Below, piece after piece: positions 42,480-49,728 of a DNA stretch of 64,000 bases. Both the position numbers and the translations under genes were made by a program. Origin of the DNA: Acinetobacter sp. ANC 4648 (GTDB lineage: Bacteria > Pseudomonadota > Gammaproteobacteria > Pseudomonadales > Moraxellaceae); assembly GCF_002135345.1 (NCBI RefSeq), contig NZ_NEGI01000004.1, forward strand, positions 216,891 through 280,890. Reading direction: 5' to 3'. Below the pieces are notes generated by a model. The model did no database searches. It was not told where the DNA came from and saw only the letters and a list, made by a program, of their open reading frames with translations. Each line of letters starts with the position of its first letter. Positions within the stretch are counted from its first letter, which is position 1.

Positions 42480-43142
42480 ATGCTTAAAGACAGACTGAAG
42501 CTAGCAAGAAAAAATGCAAAAAAGTCACAACTTGATGTTGCTGAAGCTATAGGTATTACTCAATCTGCATATAGTCAATTAGAAACTGGACGCGTTGATT
42601 CTTCTTCTCACCTACCTTCAATCGCTAAATTCTTAGGAGTTGATGCTTATTGGTTGCAAACTGGCGAAGGCTCCAACACAAGCCAGCAAAGCAACTCTGG
42701 ATTCACCAACGTAGCAATAAATGAAAGTCCTCTACGCAAAATCCCAATTTTAGATTTTGTTCAAGCAGGTCTTTTCTATGAGGCAGGCTATGATGGTATT
42801 AATCCTAAGGGTGAAACATATACAACCTATATAGGTTGTAAGCCTGAGAGTGTATTTTCACTCGAGGTTTCTGGATTAAGCATGAGTCCTGATTTTGCGC
42901 CTGGTGACAAGCTTGTAGTTGATTCAGCAAAAGAGCCATATCCTGGTTGTTATGTGATTGCTCAAAATGGTAGTCATGAGGCGACATTTAAAAAATATAG
43001 AGCTATTGGATATGACGAACATGGACGCGAGACTTTTGAGTTAATACCACTGAACCCAGACTTCCCTATCATGAATTCCACACAACAAGAAATTAGAGTT
43101 ATCGGGGTTGTTGTGGAGCATTTAAGATCTTTTGGGAAATAA
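42480..43142 (+). CDS. CI-like repressor with S24 peptidase domain
   Basis: 220 residues. The N-terminal HTH (about 1-65) reads LARKNAKKSQLDVAEAIGITQSAYSQLE in outline. The C-terminal LexA/S24 domain has the catalytic Ser in SGLSMSP (Ser134) and Lys in ATFKKY (Lys171), with an Ala-Gly cleavage pair in VQAGLFY (96-97). It keeps the prophage silent and self-cleaves on SOS signals. It is divergent from the Cro-like gene. Confidence 0.92.
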   Translation: MLKDRLKLARKNAKKSQLDVAEAIGITQSAYSQLETGRVDSSSHLPSIAKFLGVDAYWLQTGEGSNTSQQSNSGFTNVAINESPLRKIPILDFVQAGLFYEAGYDGINPKGETYTTYIGCKPESVFSLEVSGLSMSPDFAPGDKLVVDSAKEPYPGCYVIAQNGSHEATFKKYRAIGYDEHGRETFELIPLNPDFPIMNSTQQEIRVIGVVVEHLRSFGK

Positions 43143-43162
43143 AATTATTATTAATTATAAAA

Positions 43163-43181
43163 AACTGCGAACCCAACGAAG
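43163..43181 (+). repeat. Repeat copy 1 upstream of small plus-strand gene
   Basis: aactgcgaacccaacgaag, matching the copy at 43584-43602 at 17 of 19 positions. Each copy lies 25-90 bp before a small plus-strand gene. Confidence 0.55.
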
Positions 43182-43248
43182 CTTGCTAATCAAGTTATCA
43201 AAAATGCTGCACTGGATAATTAAAATTTCTTAAAGAAGAGAGAATATA

Positions 43249-43551
43249 ATGATCGCAACACTTAATAAATCTAAAACAGCACTAACGATTAACCGTCAAG
43301 AATTTAAGTTGGCATTAGAAAAAATTGGCACAGCAATTGATAAACAAATAGTCTCGCTTAAAAAAGCCAAACAAAGCTATGACGCTGCGGAAATGGCACG
43401 GGAAGTTATTAACGAAGCAAATATCTTTGAAGCTATTATTGAAGGCTTTAATGAAGCAGAAGGCACCAATCTAAAGCTGGCTGACATAACTAATCTTGAG
43501 AAAGCGCAGGAATGGATAGATGAATTTTTAGAAAAGTATTCAGATATATAA
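43249..43551 (+). CDS. Hypothetical helical protein, 100 aa
   Basis: Mostly helical, acidic C-terminus (KAQEWIDEFLEKYSDI), with AAGAGAGAAT before ATG. It follows the repressor in the immunity region, so it is probably lysogenically expressed. No family recognised. Confidence 0.6.
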   Translation: MIATLNKSKTALTINRQEFKLALEKIGTAIDKQIVSLKKAKQSYDAAEMAREVINEANIFEAIIEGFNEAEGTNLKLADITNLEKAQEWIDEFLEKYSDI

Positions 43552-43583
43552 ATAACCCATTCATTTTTCTGGATAGATTAAAT

Positions 43584-43602
43584 AACTGCGAACCCGACGC
43601 AG
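43584..43602 (+). repeat. Repeat copy 2 upstream of Cas2-like gene
   Basis: aactgcgaacccgacgcag. Here ACCCGA can pair with TCGGGT at 43612-43617, putting the following GGAG ribosome site at the base of a hairpin, so it may control translation. Confidence 0.5.
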
Positions 43603-43626
43603 TACTTTGGATCGGGTGGAGATAAA

Positions 43627-43905
43627 ATGGCGGCATACTCAATTACGTATGATTTACATAAGATTAAAAACTATACTCGACTTCAGGAAGGTATCGACGC
43701 TCTGTCGGGAATGATTTGGGTTAAACCAACCTTGTCTCAATTTATTGTAAAAACTACTTATACCTCATCACAGATAAGAGATTTTTTAAAATCTTATGTT
43801 GATCATGACGATACAATTTTTGTGGCTAAAATTGATCTAAATGATTGGGCTTCTTATAATGTTGAGCAAAAATTAGTTGATCCATTAAAAACCACTTTCT
43901 TTTAA
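43627..43905 (+). CDS. Cas2/VapD-like (SinR-type) small protein
   Basis: 92 residues with GGAG eight bases upstream. AAYSITYDLHKIKNYTRLQEGI gives a first strand ending in Tyr-Asp-Leu, whose Asp is the metal-binding position in Cas2 and VapD; IWVKPTLSQFIVKTT, a helix (QIRDFLKSYVD) and IFVAKIDL follow. This beta-alpha-beta-beta-alpha-beta pattern suggests the ferredoxin fold of that superfamily, members of which can be RNases. Function in the immunity region unknown. There is no CRISPR array. Confidence 0.6.
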   Translation: MAAYSITYDLHKIKNYTRLQEGIDALSGMIWVKPTLSQFIVKTTYTSSQIRDFLKSYVDHDDTIFVAKIDLNDWASYNVEQKLVDPLKTTFF

Positions 43906-44088
43906 TTGATTATTTAGAGCTCCACCAACAACACCAATGCCTTTGTCAAAATTTTCTTGTTCTTTAAGAATGTAATCAAGATTGGCTTGGTTCGCCTCAA
44001 CCTTGGTGTCTTCCATTAAGGTAAATCGACAACCCATGATGCTTACATAAGAACCTTTTGGGATAATCGCAATTTCTTTTTTACTCAT
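43885..44088 (-). CDS. Small hypothetical protein, 67 aa
   Basis: From ATG 44088 (GGAG upstream). KKEIAIIPKGSYVSIMGCRFTLMEDTKVEANQANLDYIL in outline, a small beta-barrel-like start with a helical tail. Convergent with, and overlapping, the Cas2-like gene by 21 bases. Confidence 0.6.
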   Translation of the reverse strand: MSKKEIAIIPKGSYVSIMGCRFTLMEDTKVEANQANLDYILKEQENFDKGIGVVGGALNNQLKESGF

Positions 44089-44101
44089 AATAAACTCCAT
44101 C

Positions 44102-44126
44102 CAACCCACCCTGCGTGGGTTTTCTT
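44102..44126 (+). terminator. Intrinsic terminator of the immunity operon
   Basis: AACCCA/TGGGTT hairpin followed by TTCTTTT on the plus strand. Confidence 0.6.
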
Positions 44127-44164
44127 TTGCCTATTAAAACACAACCATTAAAATACTTATAAAT

Positions 44165-44209
44165 AATATTAGTAAACTTATTGACTACTAATATTAGTGT
44201 GCTAATATT
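44165..44209. promoter_or_regulatory. Second operator pair and pL-like promoter
   Basis: Perfect 20-bp palindrome AATATTAGTGTGCTAATATT (44190-44209) plus an imperfect operator TATTAG-TAAA-CTTATT (44167-44182). The plus-strand promoter TTGACT (44181-44186), 16-bp spacer, TAATAT (44203-44208) is overlapped by both. This equals the left operator/promoter of a lambdoid phage and would drive the recombination operon. Confidence 0.8.
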
Positions 44210-44279
44210 TATCTCGTACCCAATAAAAAGCCCTGACAACTTTCGATGGGAATCAGGGCTTCAAACTAGCGAGATGATT

Positions 44280-44507
44280 ATGAATCAAAACCCTATCCAG
44301 AGTCAAACTGCGAGCTTTTCTAAAGTTCATAGTCAAACGACTCCACGCTTGTTCCAGCACCCTACACCTGCCAACACGGTGAAATATAAATCTAAGTCAG
44401 GTTTAGTCCTTGCTTCAATTATTGCCATTGCAGTTTGTGGTGGCGGTCTATTCAGTTGCACAGCGCATCAAAATGCTGTGGCGAAGATTGGGAGTGCTCA
44501 ATCATGA
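44280..44507 (+). CDS. Small membrane protein, first gene of the left operon
   Basis: 75 residues from ATG 44280 with GAGATGATT upstream; longer in-frame starts would begin at the promoter. Hydrophilic N-terminus, then one membrane helix (SGLVLASIIAIAVCGGGLFS). Overlaps the next start (ATGA). Function unknown. Confidence 0.6.
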   Translation: MNQNPIQSQTASFSKVHSQTTPRLFQHPTPANTVKYKSKSGLVLASIIAIAVCGGGLFSCTAHQNAVAKIGSAQS

Positions 44508-45046
44508 ATACTCAAACTCTTAAACAAACCCTCGCTCCTGCTCAAGTCTTTGAAGCTTTGGCAAGAGGTTTAAATATCGACTATGCAGAAGTTGAAACTA
44601 ATGATTGGGAACCTTTAACCCCTCAAGCGCGTTTAGGCTTTGCAGACTTCTTCGGTGGCTTCATCAAATTCCGTTTCTCTCAAGGCTTAGATAACGGCAT
44701 TCAACGTGATCTAAAAAGTATATCTGCAAATGCTTTCTCTGAATTTCTTAATTTAGATGGTGATGGCAATGAGCGTTACCGTGTTGGTAAAGATCGTCCT
44801 AGCTTTTATGTGCTTAAACCTGCGGGACGTAGTGGTACTAATTTAGATGGCTTCAATATCTATAAAGAATTTAACGGCAGTCTGACTCTTGTAGATAAAG
44901 CAACTGCACCGGAATGGCTCATCAAAGCATTACTGGTGGCTCGTAAAGCTAAGCGCAATTCTGAGTACAACCAAGCTTTAGAAAATGCTGGCCACTTTCA
45001 CTCACCAGAATATAAGAAATGGTCTAAAAGCCATCGTGCAGTTTAA
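44504..45046 (+). CDS. Early phage protein, unknown (180 aa)
   Basis: 180 residues from ATG 44504. LGFADFFGGFIKFRFSQGLDNGIQRDL and the NERYRVGKDRPSFYVLKPAGRSGTN part are distinctive but I cannot name the family. It ends 11 bp before the Sak4-like ATPase, with which it may act in recombination. Confidence 0.6.
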   Translation: MNTQTLKQTLAPAQVFEALARGLNIDYAEVETNDWEPLTPQARLGFADFFGGFIKFRFSQGLDNGIQRDLKSISANAFSEFLNLDGDGNERYRVGKDRPSFYVLKPAGRSGTNLDGFNIYKEFNGSLTLVDKATAPEWLIKALLVARKAKRNSEYNQALENAGHFHSPEYKKWSKSHRAV

Positions 45047-45057
45047 GGGGAATTATA

Positions 45058-46134
45058 ATGTCTGTATTTTTTAAAAAAGCTGAACGTAAAAATGCCAAGT
45101 TACGCCTTGCTCTCGCTGGTCCTACTGGCTCAGGTAAAACTTTAGGTGCTCTACTGATTGCTAAAGGGATTGGTGGCAAAGTTGCTGTCGTTGATACCGA
45201 AAATAGTAGTGCTGAGTTATATGCTAACGTGATGGATTTTGACACTGCCAATATCCAACCGCCTTATTCCCCTAAGAAATTTATCGCTGCGATTCAAGCT
45301 GCAGAAAAAGCTGGTTATAACACGGTTATTTTAGACAGCATTACACACGAATGGTCAGGTGTCGGTGGTTGCCTTGAAATGGTTGATGCTTTAGGTAAGG
45401 GTAAATTTAAAGGTAATACTTGGGGTGCATGGAGTGAAGTTACTCCAGAGCATCGCAAATTTATTGATGCCATGCTGCATTCCAGTATCAATATTATTGT
45501 GACCATGCGCAGTAAAATGGATACGGTTCAAGTAGATGCAGGCGGTGGTAAAAAGAAAGTTGAAAAGCTTGGGCTTAAAGCTGAACAGCGTGATGGTATC
45601 GAATATGAATTCACGACTGTTTTAGATATTACCCATGGTGATTACTATGCCATCGCCACAAAAGACCGTACTGGCCTATTCCTGCAGCCTGAGCAAATCA
45701 CTGAACAAACTGGCATCAAGCTCAATCAATGGCTTTCGTCAGGATCTGCAGATGCAGCGATCAATGGTAATCAATATTTAGAACTTGAAGCACTCATGAC
45801 ACAGGCAGGTGTAGATATTGAAAAGTATTGCATCAAGCGGAAATTAAACAGCCTTCAAGATGTACGCCAACAAGTCTTTGAAGAAACCTGCAGTAGCATT
45901 CGAAAAATCATTGATCGTAATACGCAGTCAAACCAAGAATCTGAACAACAGCTGCAGCAAGAACAAGATGCTCTTTTAGATGATGATTATCAAAAGGCAC
46001 TGGCTGCAATTCAAAATGCACAGAATGAAAATGATCTGCAATACCCCGCTGGATATTTCAAAGGCAGTAAGTACGAACAAAATATTCTAAATGCATGTCA
46101 GGCAAAAATGGATATGGAAGGATGGGCAGCATGA
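45058..46134 (+). CDS. RecA-like recombination ATPase, Sak4-type
   Basis: 358 residues. Walker A GPTGSGKT (21-28) is followed by VAVVDTENSSAELYA and Walker B NTVILDSITHEW; INIIVTMRSKMDTV is the sensor strand. This is the short RecA-like core of Sak4-type phage single-strand annealing/recombination proteins. The C-terminal 100 residues are helical and Gln-rich. It lies in the pL-like operon as phage recombinases do. Confidence 0.8.
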   Translation: MSVFFKKAERKNAKLRLALAGPTGSGKTLGALLIAKGIGGKVAVVDTENSSAELYANVMDFDTANIQPPYSPKKFIAAIQAAEKAGYNTVILDSITHEWSGVGGCLEMVDALGKGKFKGNTWGAWSEVTPEHRKFIDAMLHSSINIIVTMRSKMDTVQVDAGGGKKKVEKLGLKAEQRDGIEYEFTTVLDITHGDYYAIATKDRTGLFLQPEQITEQTGIKLNQWLSSGSADAAINGNQYLELEALMTQAGVDIEKYCIKRKLNSLQDVRQQVFEETCSSIRKIIDRNTQSNQESEQQLQQEQDALLDDDYQKALAAIQNAQNENDLQYPAGYFKGSKYEQNILNACQAKMDMEGWAA

Positions 46135-46274
46135 AATTCCACTACTCCACCATCACCCGGACACTCAATGTGTTCGGGGAGAAAATGACCCACGTATTTT
46201 CCAATGTCAGTAGCGGTGAAATTGAAGCTCTGGTGATCGATGCAAAACTTAAAGAAGCGATTTGGAGAAAGTGA
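46131..46274 (+). CDS. Small early protein, 47 aa
   Basis: Starts at an ATGA overlap with the ATPase stop and ends in a TGATG overlap with the next gene, strong evidence of real coding. Reads KFHYSTITRTLNVFGEKMTH, then SSGEIEALVIDAKL. Not recognised. Confidence 0.7.
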   Translation: MKFHYSTITRTLNVFGEKMTHVFSNVSSGEIEALVIDAKLKEAIWRK

Positions 46275-46789
46275 TGGATATTAAAAAAGAAGTATCGCTT
46301 GAACAAAAACAAACCTTTTGGGCTGAACAATTGCCAAACTTTGAAGCTAAATATTGGCTCCCTGATCATTTCAGCTTTTTAGTGTTTGATATGGAACAAG
46401 GCAACTATGTTGTTAAAAATGACCTTGATCCAATCTATGAAGATGACGCAAATGAAATTTATCATCGCGTAAATACAGGTTGGGCGATGTGGAAAAAAGC
46501 TATTAATTTTTCAAAATCACAAGTGTCTGAAGGTTTTGTTTTGGTGCCAGCTGATCAGGTTAAAGATACGGAGCGATTAAATTTTTTACTTGATGACTCA
46601 AGATATGTTCGAACTGTAGTTGAGCGTGATATCGAAGATGAAGATTACAACAAAATTGGAAAGCATTTCATGTACGCGGAAGTGTATTGGATTGATGGCT
46701 GGGATTATCACGAAAGTACCTCATCAAACTCTATGCGTGGAGCAATCGATAAAGCCATGATTGAAGCACAGGAGCAAAGTCATGAGTGA
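46274..46789 (+). CDS. Hypothetical early phage protein, 171 aa
   Basis: From ATG 46274 (TGATG overlap). FWAEQLPNFEAKYWLPDHFSFLVFD in outline; GFVLVPADQVKD resembles a motif common in phage early proteins. Soluble, acidic. Not recognised. Confidence 0.65.
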   Translation: MDIKKEVSLEQKQTFWAEQLPNFEAKYWLPDHFSFLVFDMEQGNYVVKNDLDPIYEDDANEIYHRVNTGWAMWKKAINFSKSQVSEGFVLVPADQVKDTERLNFLLDDSRYVRTVVERDIEDEDYNKIGKHFMYAEVYWIDGWDYHESTSSNSMRGAIDKAMIEAQEQSHE

Positions 46790-47084
46790 AATTACATTTG
46801 ATCAGACTGGTGACTTCGTGGCGGTTAATGCAGCTCGCGCTTGGTTAGAAAAACACGGTTATAGCTACGGCCCAATGTGCATGGATATGCCGATTGGGAT
46901 TCTTAAAGGGAGTTGGGCTATTGCGAAATGGCGGAATCTGACAGCTAAAGAACGCAAACAATTAGATGGCCAGTTAATTTCAAAAGATTTTCGTGAAGGC
47001 CCTGTAATACTTCAACTGAAAGACCCTGCTACGGATGAGGAAATTAAGGCAGGCAACCGGATAAAACAAGGGGCAAAGTCATGA
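46782..47084 (+). CDS. Hypothetical early phage protein, 100 aa
   Basis: From ATG 46782 with CAGGAG upstream, overlapping the previous gene. AARAWLEKHGYSYGPMCMDMPIGILKGSWAIAKWRNLTAKERKQLDG in outline. Small compact protein seen in Acinetobacter-type phages in my memory, function unknown. Confidence 0.65.
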   Translation: MSEITFDQTGDFVAVNAARAWLEKHGYSYGPMCMDMPIGILKGSWAIAKWRNLTAKERKQLDGQLISKDFREGPVILQLKDPATDEEIKAGNRIKQGAKS

Positions 47085-47452
47085 TTGAGCAAGCATTTAA
47101 AATCAAACCAGTAGAATTACCTGATGACTTAAATAGCAACTGGTTTCATCCTGACATTGAGTCACACGACACTATTGATGATGGCGCTGAACATTACACC
47201 AAAGAACAATGGGAACAACTTCAAAAAAATCTTGGTGTCGAGATTATTTATAAAAATTATGAGTACGAAGATATACCTGTAATACCTGAAGATGATTGTG
47301 CTGACTGGTCAAAATGGAAACCAGAACCACCTAGGGAAGACTTATTTTTGATTGCTGCGTACGATACTGAAAATGGCCCTGTTTTATGGTGGGCTAAACC
47401 CAAAACAAATTTACCCGAAGAAGTGGTTAAAAGTTTGAAGGAGGTGTCATGA
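47081..47452 (+). CDS. Hypothetical early phage protein, 123 aa
   Basis: Acidic, Trp-rich (NSNWFHPDIE; DCADWSKWKPEPPRED; PVLWWAKP). Overlaps both neighbours by four bases. No family recognised. Confidence 0.65.
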   Translation: MIEQAFKIKPVELPDDLNSNWFHPDIESHDTIDDGAEHYTKEQWEQLQKNLGVEIIYKNYEYEDIPVIPEDDCADWSKWKPEPPREDLFLIAAYDTENGPVLWWAKPKTNLPEEVVKSLKEVS

Positions 47453-47670
47453 TGGGGGCGTTAAAATTAAGACCTGAGGAAAAGCTTCAGCAGTTAATCG
47501 AATCTGGTGCTAGTTTGGTAAACACAATAGATGCAGCAACTATTCTTGGACTAAAACCAAATACACTTCGAGTTTGGGCTTCTCATGGTAAAGGTGATCT
47601 AAAACCAGTTATGACAGGAAATGGTGCAAAATGGCGTTTAACTGATATTAGAAATATTGTTGGTGCTTAA
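47449..47670 (+). CDS. Candidate excisionase (HTH, MerR-like)
   Basis: 73 residues (or 72 from ATG 47452) behind AGGAGGTG. LVNTIDAATILGLKPNTLRVWASHGKGDLKPVMTGNGAKWRLTDI in outline is the winged HTH of AlpA/Xis proteins. It is the last gene before attR, so in the circular phage it sits next to attP with the integrase on the other side, the usual xis-attP-int order. It probably directs excision. Confidence 0.7.
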   Translation: MMGALKLRPEEKLQQLIESGASLVNTIDAATILGLKPNTLRVWASHGKGDLKPVMTGNGAKWRLTDIRNIVGA

Positions 47671-47701
47671 ACAATCAATCCGACTCGTTTAGGTTTTTAT
47701 G

Positions 47702-47744
47702 TGCTTACATGGATTGATTTTGATTGCTTACATAGTGCTTACAT
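47702..47744 (+). promoter_or_regulatory. Arm-type integrase binding repeats, right prophage end
   Basis: Three direct copies of TGCTTACAT (47702-47710, 47725-47733, 47736-47744). The 20-mer at 47724-47743 is identical to 8107-8126 at the left end. Confidence 0.65.
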
Positions 47745-47761
47745 GAGATCAGGAATTAAAA

Positions 47762-47792
47762 AAGCACTTAGGTTTTATGCCCCTAAGTGCTT
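47762..47792 (-). terminator. Intrinsic terminator downstream of tRNA-Met
   Basis: AAGCACTTAGG/CCTAAGTGCTT stem followed on the minus strand by six T, nine bases beyond the tRNA 3' end. It belongs to the prophage DNA, which therefore supplies the tRNA terminator. Confidence 0.75.
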
Positions 47793-47800
47793 GATATATT

Positions 47801-47877
<77 letters not shown>

Positions 47878-48034
47878 TTTTAAAAGTTATTAACTATTTT
47901 TCAATAACTTGTGATGACTGCAATACTATCCAACTTTTTTGATTATATCAAGTTTTTTTTCGAGTAGACGCACAGTAGACCCCAAAAAGTAATGTGATAT
48001 ATTGTTAGGGATTGCAATAACAGCGATTCTAACT

Positions 48035-49285
48035 ATGTCGAATACAAGAGTAAAGCTCACAAAGACATTTATTGACCAACTCGATTTAATACCTGCTATC
48101 TATCGTGATAGTGAGTTGATTGGTTTTGCTGTTCGTGTAAATGCAAGCTATAAAACTTATATTGTAGAAAAAAAGGTTAAAGGTAAATCAGTTCGGTCTA
48201 CTATCGGTTTATATGGAAACCTCACCCTAGCGCAAGCGCGGGAACTGGCACGTAAACAATTGACCAGAATGACTCGAGGAGTAAATCCCAATGAAAGTAC
48301 GCAAAAAGAAATTATAGATGAGAAAGTAAAGACAGAATTATTATGCAGTATCCCAACCCTATATGAAGCCTATCAAAACTATATCAAACATAAGACTTTA
48401 AAACCTCGCACAATACTTGATTACAATGTTGTAATGCATAAATATTTATGTGATTGGAAGGATATCAAGATGGATGAAATTTCCAGATCTATGGTCCAAT
48501 CAATTCATACAAAATTATCCAAAGATAGTAAAGCGCAAGCCAATATGGCTATGCGTGTCTATCGTGCTATTTATAATTTCTCTGTTGAACATTATCTCGA
48601 TGAAAACGATAAGCCAACTTTAGAGTCACATAATCCTGTTCTCACTTTAAATAATAAAAATGCTTGGAATAAAATAAAACGTCGTAAAACCTATATTAAT
48701 GAGGATCAATTACCAGATTGGATTAGAGCTGTCTTTAATTATGATGATAGAGGTCAGCATTTAGAAACTAACCGAGATTTTTTACTTACGTTAATTTTGA
48801 CTGGATTTAGACGCGATGAATGTGAGTCAATACCTTGGACAAGTATAGATTTAAAATATAAACGCATCACATCTATTGATCCTAAAAATGGGGAACCACA
48901 TACATTACCTATGGGTGATTTTCTATTTGAATTAATGAAGAAACGACGAGCCAATGTACAGAGTGATTGGGTCTTCCCTTCTGCCAAGTCAGTTTCTGGA
49001 CATATCACTAATATATCTAAAGTGCGTGGTAAAATTAATGCTTCATGTGGCGTGGCGTTTACATTCCATGACTTAAGAAGAACTTTTAGCTCCATTGCAG
49101 AAAACCTAGATTATGAGCGATACACAATTAAGCGACTACTAAACCATAAGGAAAAAGATGATTACGATGTAACTTCGAGCTACATTCAAGTCAGCGACAA
49201 GACGTTACGTGAAGCTATGAATGCTATTGAGAATATTATTTTAGGTCCATATAAGCCTGAATATACTGTAATATTTCAAAAATGA
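48035..49285 (+). CDS. Orphan tyrosine integrase (DUF4102-type)
   Basis: 416 residues from ATG 48035. The N-terminal DUF4102-like domain (LIGFAVRVNASYKTYIVEKKVKGKSVRSTIGLYG in outline) and catalytic residues LTGFRRDECES (Arg), HDLRRTFSSIA (His-x-x-Arg), NHKEKDDYDVTSSYIQ (His, Tyr) are present. It is on the 5' side of the tRNA, outside the prophage, and no matching attachment end is seen. Probably the remnant of another element. Confidence 0.9.
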   Translation: MSNTRVKLTKTFIDQLDLIPAIYRDSELIGFAVRVNASYKTYIVEKKVKGKSVRSTIGLYGNLTLAQARELARKQLTRMTRGVNPNESTQKEIIDEKVKTELLCSIPTLYEAYQNYIKHKTLKPRTILDYNVVMHKYLCDWKDIKMDEISRSMVQSIHTKLSKDSKAQANMAMRVYRAIYNFSVEHYLDENDKPTLESHNPVLTLNNKNAWNKIKRRKTYINEDQLPDWIRAVFNYDDRGQHLETNRDFLLTLILTGFRRDECESIPWTSIDLKYKRITSIDPKNGEPHTLPMGDFLFELMKKRRANVQSDWVFPSAKSVSGHITNISKVRGKINASCGVAFTFHDLRRTFSSIAENLDYERYTIKRLLNHKEKDDYDVTSSYIQVSDKTLREAMNAIENIILGPYKPEYTVIFQK

Positions 49286-49728
49286 TAATTGATTAAAAAA
49301 GTATTTTTCATGAGATTATATTAAGTAAATTTCAGGAAAATTTAAATTTAAAACATGGCTTTACGTCTACTTATAACACAATAAAATTTTTATATTTTCA
49401 ATAGAACCATAATAAATCATTAACATGAAGATTAGTTTCGACTACTTCGTATTCTTAAAAATTCCCCTACTCTACAATCAGCATGGCAATTCTCTACATT
49501 TTAAAATGGGGGTATCGCATGCGTGAAAATAAATAAAGTATGTTCAGCCCACATTTGAAGCCATCATATTGTATATCTAATTACATTCCATATCAAAAAA
49601 TAAGAAATTCTGATACACCAAATTGTAAAATTATGTTAGTGAATTTTATGTAATTTTTAATATTATTTGCAATTACAAAGAATCACTCTAGAATCCTCGG
49701 CTTTATAAAATTTAAATTAGGCCTAGAC
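49286..49728. other. AT-rich gap without recognised gene
   Basis: About 440 bases with no supported gene or RNA. It presumably contains the promoter of the acyltransferase. Confidence 0.4.

Noticed and set aside
43627..43905. Evidence of a CRISPR-Cas locus (Cas2-like protein)
   Set aside because: No repeat-spacer array and no cas1 or effector gene anywhere in the window.
44181..44279. Upstream extension of the 75-aa membrane protein
   Set aside because: It would start inside the pL-like promoter; ATG 44280 has a ribosome site.
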